Shown here: positions 60,796-64,000 of the stretch, piece after piece
Numbering within the stretch: the first letter of the stretch is position 1
How the letters are laid out: the number at the start of each line of letters is the position of its first letter
Source: Mycobacterium cookii
GTDB lineage: Bacteria; Actinomycetota; Actinomycetes; Mycobacteriales; Mycobacteriaceae
Direction: 5' to 3'
Assembly: GCF_010727945.1 (NCBI RefSeq)
Contig: NZ_AP022569.1
Location: 5,022,001 to 5,086,000 of the forward strand
Length of the DNA: 64,000 nt
Program-made: the position numbers and the translations under genes
The notes under the pieces: model-generated
Database searches by the model: none
What the model was told of the DNA's origin: nothing
The model's input: only the letters and a program-made list of their open reading frames with translations

Positions 60796-63722
60796 CCGAC
60801 GATACGAGCGACACGGACAAAATCCCCGTCGCGCAGCGCACCGAAGTGGAACACAAGCCCCGGATCGCCCGCACCATCCGCGTCCTGGCGCTGCCGATCG
60901 TCGTGGTCTGGGTGCTGCTGGCGGTCGGCGTGAACGTCTTCGTCCCGCAGTTGGAGAAGGTGGCCGAGGAAATCTCGGTGCCACTGTCGCCGACCGATGC
61001 GCCGTCGGTGACCGGCATGAAGCACATCGGCGAGAAGTTCAAGGAGTACGACTCCGACAACCTGGTCCTGGTGACCCTGGTCGGTGATAAACCGCTCGGC
61101 CCGGACGCGCACCGGTTCTACGACGAGCTGGTCAAAAAGATCCAGGCTGACCACGAACACGTCGAGCATGCGCTGAACTTCTGGGGGCAGCGATTCACGT
61201 CCTCGGGTGTCGAGAGCTACGACCACAAGGCTGCCTACGTTCAGGTCAACCTGAAGGGCGATCAGGGTGGGGCGGTCGGCGACGAATCCGTTGCCGCGGT
61301 GCGAAAGATCGTCGCGGACGCGAAGCCGCCGGCCGGCGTGAAGGCCTACGTCGCCGGCCAGGGCGCCCTGACCGCCGACGTGATCGTTGTCGGTGACAAG
61401 AGCCTGGCCAAGATCACCATCATCACGGTCGTCATCATCGCGCTCATGCTGATGTTCGTGTACCGGTCCATCGGCACCGTATTGCTGACCATGGTGATCC
61501 TCTTCGTGGGACTTGCGGCCGGCCGCGGCGTGGTGTCGCTGTTGGGCGAAACCGGCGTCATGGGGTTGTCGACCTTCGCCGTGAACCTGCTGACCTCACT
61601 GGCAATCGCGGCGGGTACCGATTACGCGATTTTCATGGTCGGCCGGTTCCAGGAGGGCCGTGAACGGGGCTTGGACCGTGAAGCCGCCTATTACGACACC
61701 TTCGCCGGTGTCAGCAAGGTGGTCCTGGGCTCCGGTCTGACCATTGTCGGGGCGCTGGCCTGCCTGAAGTTCACCCGGCTGCCCTACTTCAGTTCGCTGG
61801 CGTTCCCGTGCGCAATAGGACTGCTGGTGGTGGTGGCGGCTGGCGTCACGCTGACGCCCGCTCTCATCGTAGTCGCCAGTGGCTTCGGTCTTTTGGACCC
61901 CAAGCGCAAGTTCAACTACACCCGCTGGCGCCGCCTGGCGACGGCCATCGTCCGGTGGCCCGCGCCCATCCTCGCCATCTCCGTCATTCTGGCGATCGTC
62001 GGCGCCCTGGGTTTGGCGGGCTTCACCCCGCGCTACAACGACCTCTACTATCTGCCGCACAGCGCCGCCTCGGTGCAGGCCTACGACGCGGCCGATCGAC
62101 ACTTCACCCAGGCCCGCCTGAACCCGGACCTGCTGATGATCGAATCAGACCACGATCTGCGTAATCCCCGAGACATGCTGGTGTTGGACAAGGTTGCCGG
62201 CGCGATCTTCCGGGTGCCCGGCATCGAACGGGTGCAGAGCATCACCCGACCGCTCGGCCCGCCGATCGAAGACGGATCCATTCCGTTCCAGCTCAGCGTG
62301 CAGAGCGCACCGATCCGCGACAACCTCAGTTACCTGAAGGCCCGCGTCGGCGACATCAAGAAGATCACCGGTTTCCTCGACACCCAGATCAGCCTGCTGG
62401 AGCGTCAGTACGCGATCACCCAGAAGCTCGCGAACGCGACCGACGACAGCGCGAAAACCACCGCGGAGACCGCCGCCATCACGGACGAGATCCGGGACCA
62501 CATCGCCGATTTCGACGACTTCTGGCGGCCGATTCGCAGCTACTTCTACTGGGAGAAGCACTGCTACGACATCCCGATCTGTTTGTCGCTGCGAAGCCTG
62601 TTCGATGCCCTGGACGGGTTTGATCAGCTCGCCGAGAAGTTCCACGCCCTCACCGGCGACCTCACTCATACGGCGGCGGCCACACGCGAACTGCTGGCGA
62701 TCATTCCCGAGAACATCGCTGTTTCCAAAGCGATCCGGGATACGACGCTGACCATCTACAGTTCGTTCGACAGTCTGATCGACCAGTTCGACAAGCTGAC
62801 TGACACCAACGCCGTGATGGGCAAGTCGTTCAACGACGCTCGGGTGGAGAGCCTGTTCTACCTGCCGCCGGAGATCTTCCAGAACTCCGATTTCCAGTTC
62901 GGGCTGAGCCTGATGGTGTCGCCGGATGGAAAGGCCGCGCGGTTCATCATCACGCACGCCACGGATCCGGCGACCGCGGAGGGAATCAAGTCGGTCGATC
63001 AGGAGCGCAACGCGGCCAAGGAGGCGCTGAAACTCACCTCACTGGAAAACGCCGACATCTACCTCGGCGGCACCGCCGCGACGTTCAACGACATCGCCAT
63101 CGGCGCCTGGTATGACCTGCTGATCGCCGCGGTGGCGTCGATCGTGCTGATCTTCATCATCATGGTGATCGTCACCCGCGCTCTGGTCGCGGCGGGCGTC
63201 ATCGTCGGCACCATCGTGCTGTCACTGGGCGCGGCCTTCGGGTTCTCGACACTCATCTGGCAGCACCTGGGCCATTTCCAGTTGCACTGGGTGGCAACGG
63301 AATTCGCGCTGATCGTGCTCTTAGCGGTGGGGTCCGACTACAACCTCATGCTGGTGTCCCGAATCGAGGAAGAGATCGGCGCCGGCCTGAACACCGGGCT
63401 CATCCGCGGCGTGGGTGTGACCGGCCCGGTGGTGTCCGCAGCCGGTGTGGTGTTCGCCGTGACGATGGCCGCGATGCTCAGCAGCGATCTGCGGGCGATC
63501 GGTCAGTTCGGCTCCACCATCGGCATCGGTCTGATGTTCGACACCTTCGTCGTTCGGACGCTGATCACGCCGTCGATCATGACGCTGATGGGCCGCTGGT
63601 TCTGGTGGCCGAAACGGGTGCGTGTCCGCCCGGCCAGTCAGATGCTTCGATCCGTCGGTCCGCGCCCGCTGGTTCGTGCCCTGCTGTACCAGCCGCGACA
63701 CGAGGCCCAGCCGAATCAGTAG
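60792..63722 (+). CDS. mmpL: MmpL family RND transporter
   Basis: A 976-residue MmpL transporter from GTG 60792. Two RND halves each have periplasmic porter domains and membrane bundles. Visible landmarks are the TM4-TM5 core (FAVNLLTSLAIAAGTDYAIFMVGRFQEGRERG) with the proton-relay Asp-Tyr pair and its counterpart TEFALIVLLAVGSDYNLMLVSRIEEE in the second half. A long coiled-coil periplasmic region (about residues 500-720, LSYLKARVGDIKKITGFLDTQ) is also typical. It exports lipids or siderophores with the MmpS partner directly upstream. Confidence 0.95.
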   Translation: MTDDTSDTDKIPVAQRTEVEHKPRIARTIRVLALPIVVVWVLLAVGVNVFVPQLEKVAEEISVPLSPTDAPSVTGMKHIGEKFKEYDSDNLVLVTLVGDKPLGPDAHRFYDELVKKIQADHEHVEHALNFWGQRFTSSGVESYDHKAAYVQVNLKGDQGGAVGDESVAAVRKIVADAKPPAGVKAYVAGQGALTADVIVVGDKSLAKITIITVVIIALMLMFVYRSIGTVLLTMVILFVGLAAGRGVVSLLGETGVMGLSTFAVNLLTSLAIAAGTDYAIFMVGRFQEGRERGLDREAAYYDTFAGVSKVVLGSGLTIVGALACLKFTRLPYFSSLAFPCAIGLLVVVAAGVTLTPALIVVASGFGLLDPKRKFNYTRWRRLATAIVRWPAPILAISVILAIVGALGLAGFTPRYNDLYYLPHSAASVQAYDAADRHFTQARLNPDLLMIESDHDLRNPRDMLVLDKVAGAIFRVPGIERVQSITRPLGPPIEDGSIPFQLSVQSAPIRDNLSYLKARVGDIKKITGFLDTQISLLERQYAITQKLANATDDSAKTTAETAAITDEIRDHIADFDDFWRPIRSYFYWEKHCYDIPICLSLRSLFDALDGFDQLAEKFHALTGDLTHTAAATRELLAIIPENIAVSKAIRDTTLTIYSSFDSLIDQFDKLTDTNAVMGKSFNDARVESLFYLPPEIFQNSDFQFGLSLMVSPDGKAARFIITHATDPATAEGIKSVDQERNAAKEALKLTSLENADIYLGGTAATFNDIAIGAWYDLLIAAVASIVLIFIIMVIVTRALVAAGVIVGTIVLSLGAAFGFSTLIWQHLGHFQLHWVATEFALIVLLAVGSDYNLMLVSRIEEEIGAGLNTGLIRGVGVTGPVVSAAGVVFAVTMAAMLSSDLRAIGQFGSTIGIGLMFDTFVVRTLITPSIMTLMGRWFWWPKRVRVRPASQMLRSVGPRPLVRALLYQPRHEAQPNQ

Positions 63723-63810
63723 CATCCGTCGCCGCACAAGGTGAAGGGCGCATCTTCGTGTTGCGGGCTATGATTTTGCCCGCAGTGCCGCTGAGCAGAA
63801 GGGGAGCGCC

Positions 63811-64000
63811 GTGGCCGATCAATTGAAAGCCGATCTCGTCGCGCTTCACCACTGCAGCAACGACATGCTCAACGCGGTCGGTGACGCCGCCCTTGAGTTC
63901 ATCAACCACGAAGACGGGCTGGCCGAAGCGGCGCCCGGCTGGGTCGGGTCGTCGCAGGCGGCGCTGGCCGAATTGGCAGCGCACTGGGAGGCCCGGCACA
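63811..64000 (+). CDS. WXG100/ESX-like small protein, 3' end outside window
   Basis: Only the first 63 residues are visible. GTG 63811 is preceded by AGAAGGGGAG at 63797-63806. The sequence is helical (ADQLKADLVALHHCSNDMLNAVG) and has the central turn PGWVGSSQAALAELAAHW, a W-x-G that marks the hairpin of WXG100 proteins. Such proteins are secreted by ESX systems as helical hairpins. The right edge cuts the gene, so pairing with a partner and with an EsxAB-type locus cannot be judged. It begins 88 bases after mmpL. Confidence 0.7.
   Translation, partial: MADQLKADLVALHHCSNDMLNAVGDAALEFINHEDGLAEAAPGWVGSSQAALAELAAHWEARH

Overview
This is GC-rich actinobacterial chromosome, almost certainly from a non-tuberculous Mycobacterium in the broad sense. 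The evidence is an mce operon with Mce-associated genes, an MmpS-MmpL pair, several cytochromes P450, a wax ester synthase/diacylglycerol acyltransferase, a cyclase-ATPase of mycobacterial type, mycothiol-type enzymes, and many 4-base ATGA/GTGA stop-start overlaps. I see no rRNA, tRNA, CRISPR array, insertion sequence or phage gene. Species cannot be named from the sequence alone.

Layout. 1-5302 (+): the end of an mce operon (partial MceC, then MceD, lipoprotein MceE, MceF, a Mce-associated membrane protein and a secreted protein). 5342-9971 (-): a small secreted protein, a tandem universal stress protein with a weak DosR-like site upstream, an alpha/beta hydrolase, a tiny secreted protein with a duplicated motif, and an MFS exporter. 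10280-24205 (-): the most unusual part, a tightly coupled cassette of one 64-residue protein and three giant proteins (about 2406, 1112 and 1062 residues) with no signal peptides. The largest has an OmpA-like segment and a long repetitive beta-rich core; the last has a phospholipase-D-like C-terminus with altered catalytic residues. 24497-26127: two small exported proteins and a CAP-domain protein. 26173-30818: a bacteriophytochrome diguanylate cyclase, a lipoprotein serine hydrolase and an M15 peptidase.

30991-40692: a large LuxR-type ATPase regulator, a small helical protein, a secreted protein with a MacB-like ABC exporter (+), and convergently a P450 plus a BAHD-like acyltransferase (-). 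The exporter operon and the P450 operon each carry the same 33-base element centred on an 18-base perfect palindrome 66-72 bases before the first start codon; a 15/18 copy precedes the small gene. This suggests one regulon that makes and exports a modified small molecule or lipid.

40719-48654: a cyclase/AAA/TPR protein, an unusual P450 with no normal start codon, and a two-component system whose regulator and kinase genes converge and overlap by 19 bases. Both of its flanking promoters carry a matching TCTCAG-type direct repeat with an 11-base period. 48651-51563: a single-chain ECF-type transporter (membrane domain, two ATPases and T component fused). 51572-52852: an enolase homologue that lacks key catalytic residues. 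53181-56924: a WS/DGAT and a three-gene overlapping operon (mycothiol-type isomerase-like protein, DsbA-like thioredoxin-fold protein, enoyl-CoA hydratase). 57074-60046: a Tat-type lipoprotein amidase coupled to a 651-residue secreted protein, and a cysteine-rich small protein. 60373-64000: mmpS-mmpL and the start of a WXG-like small protein cut by the window edge.
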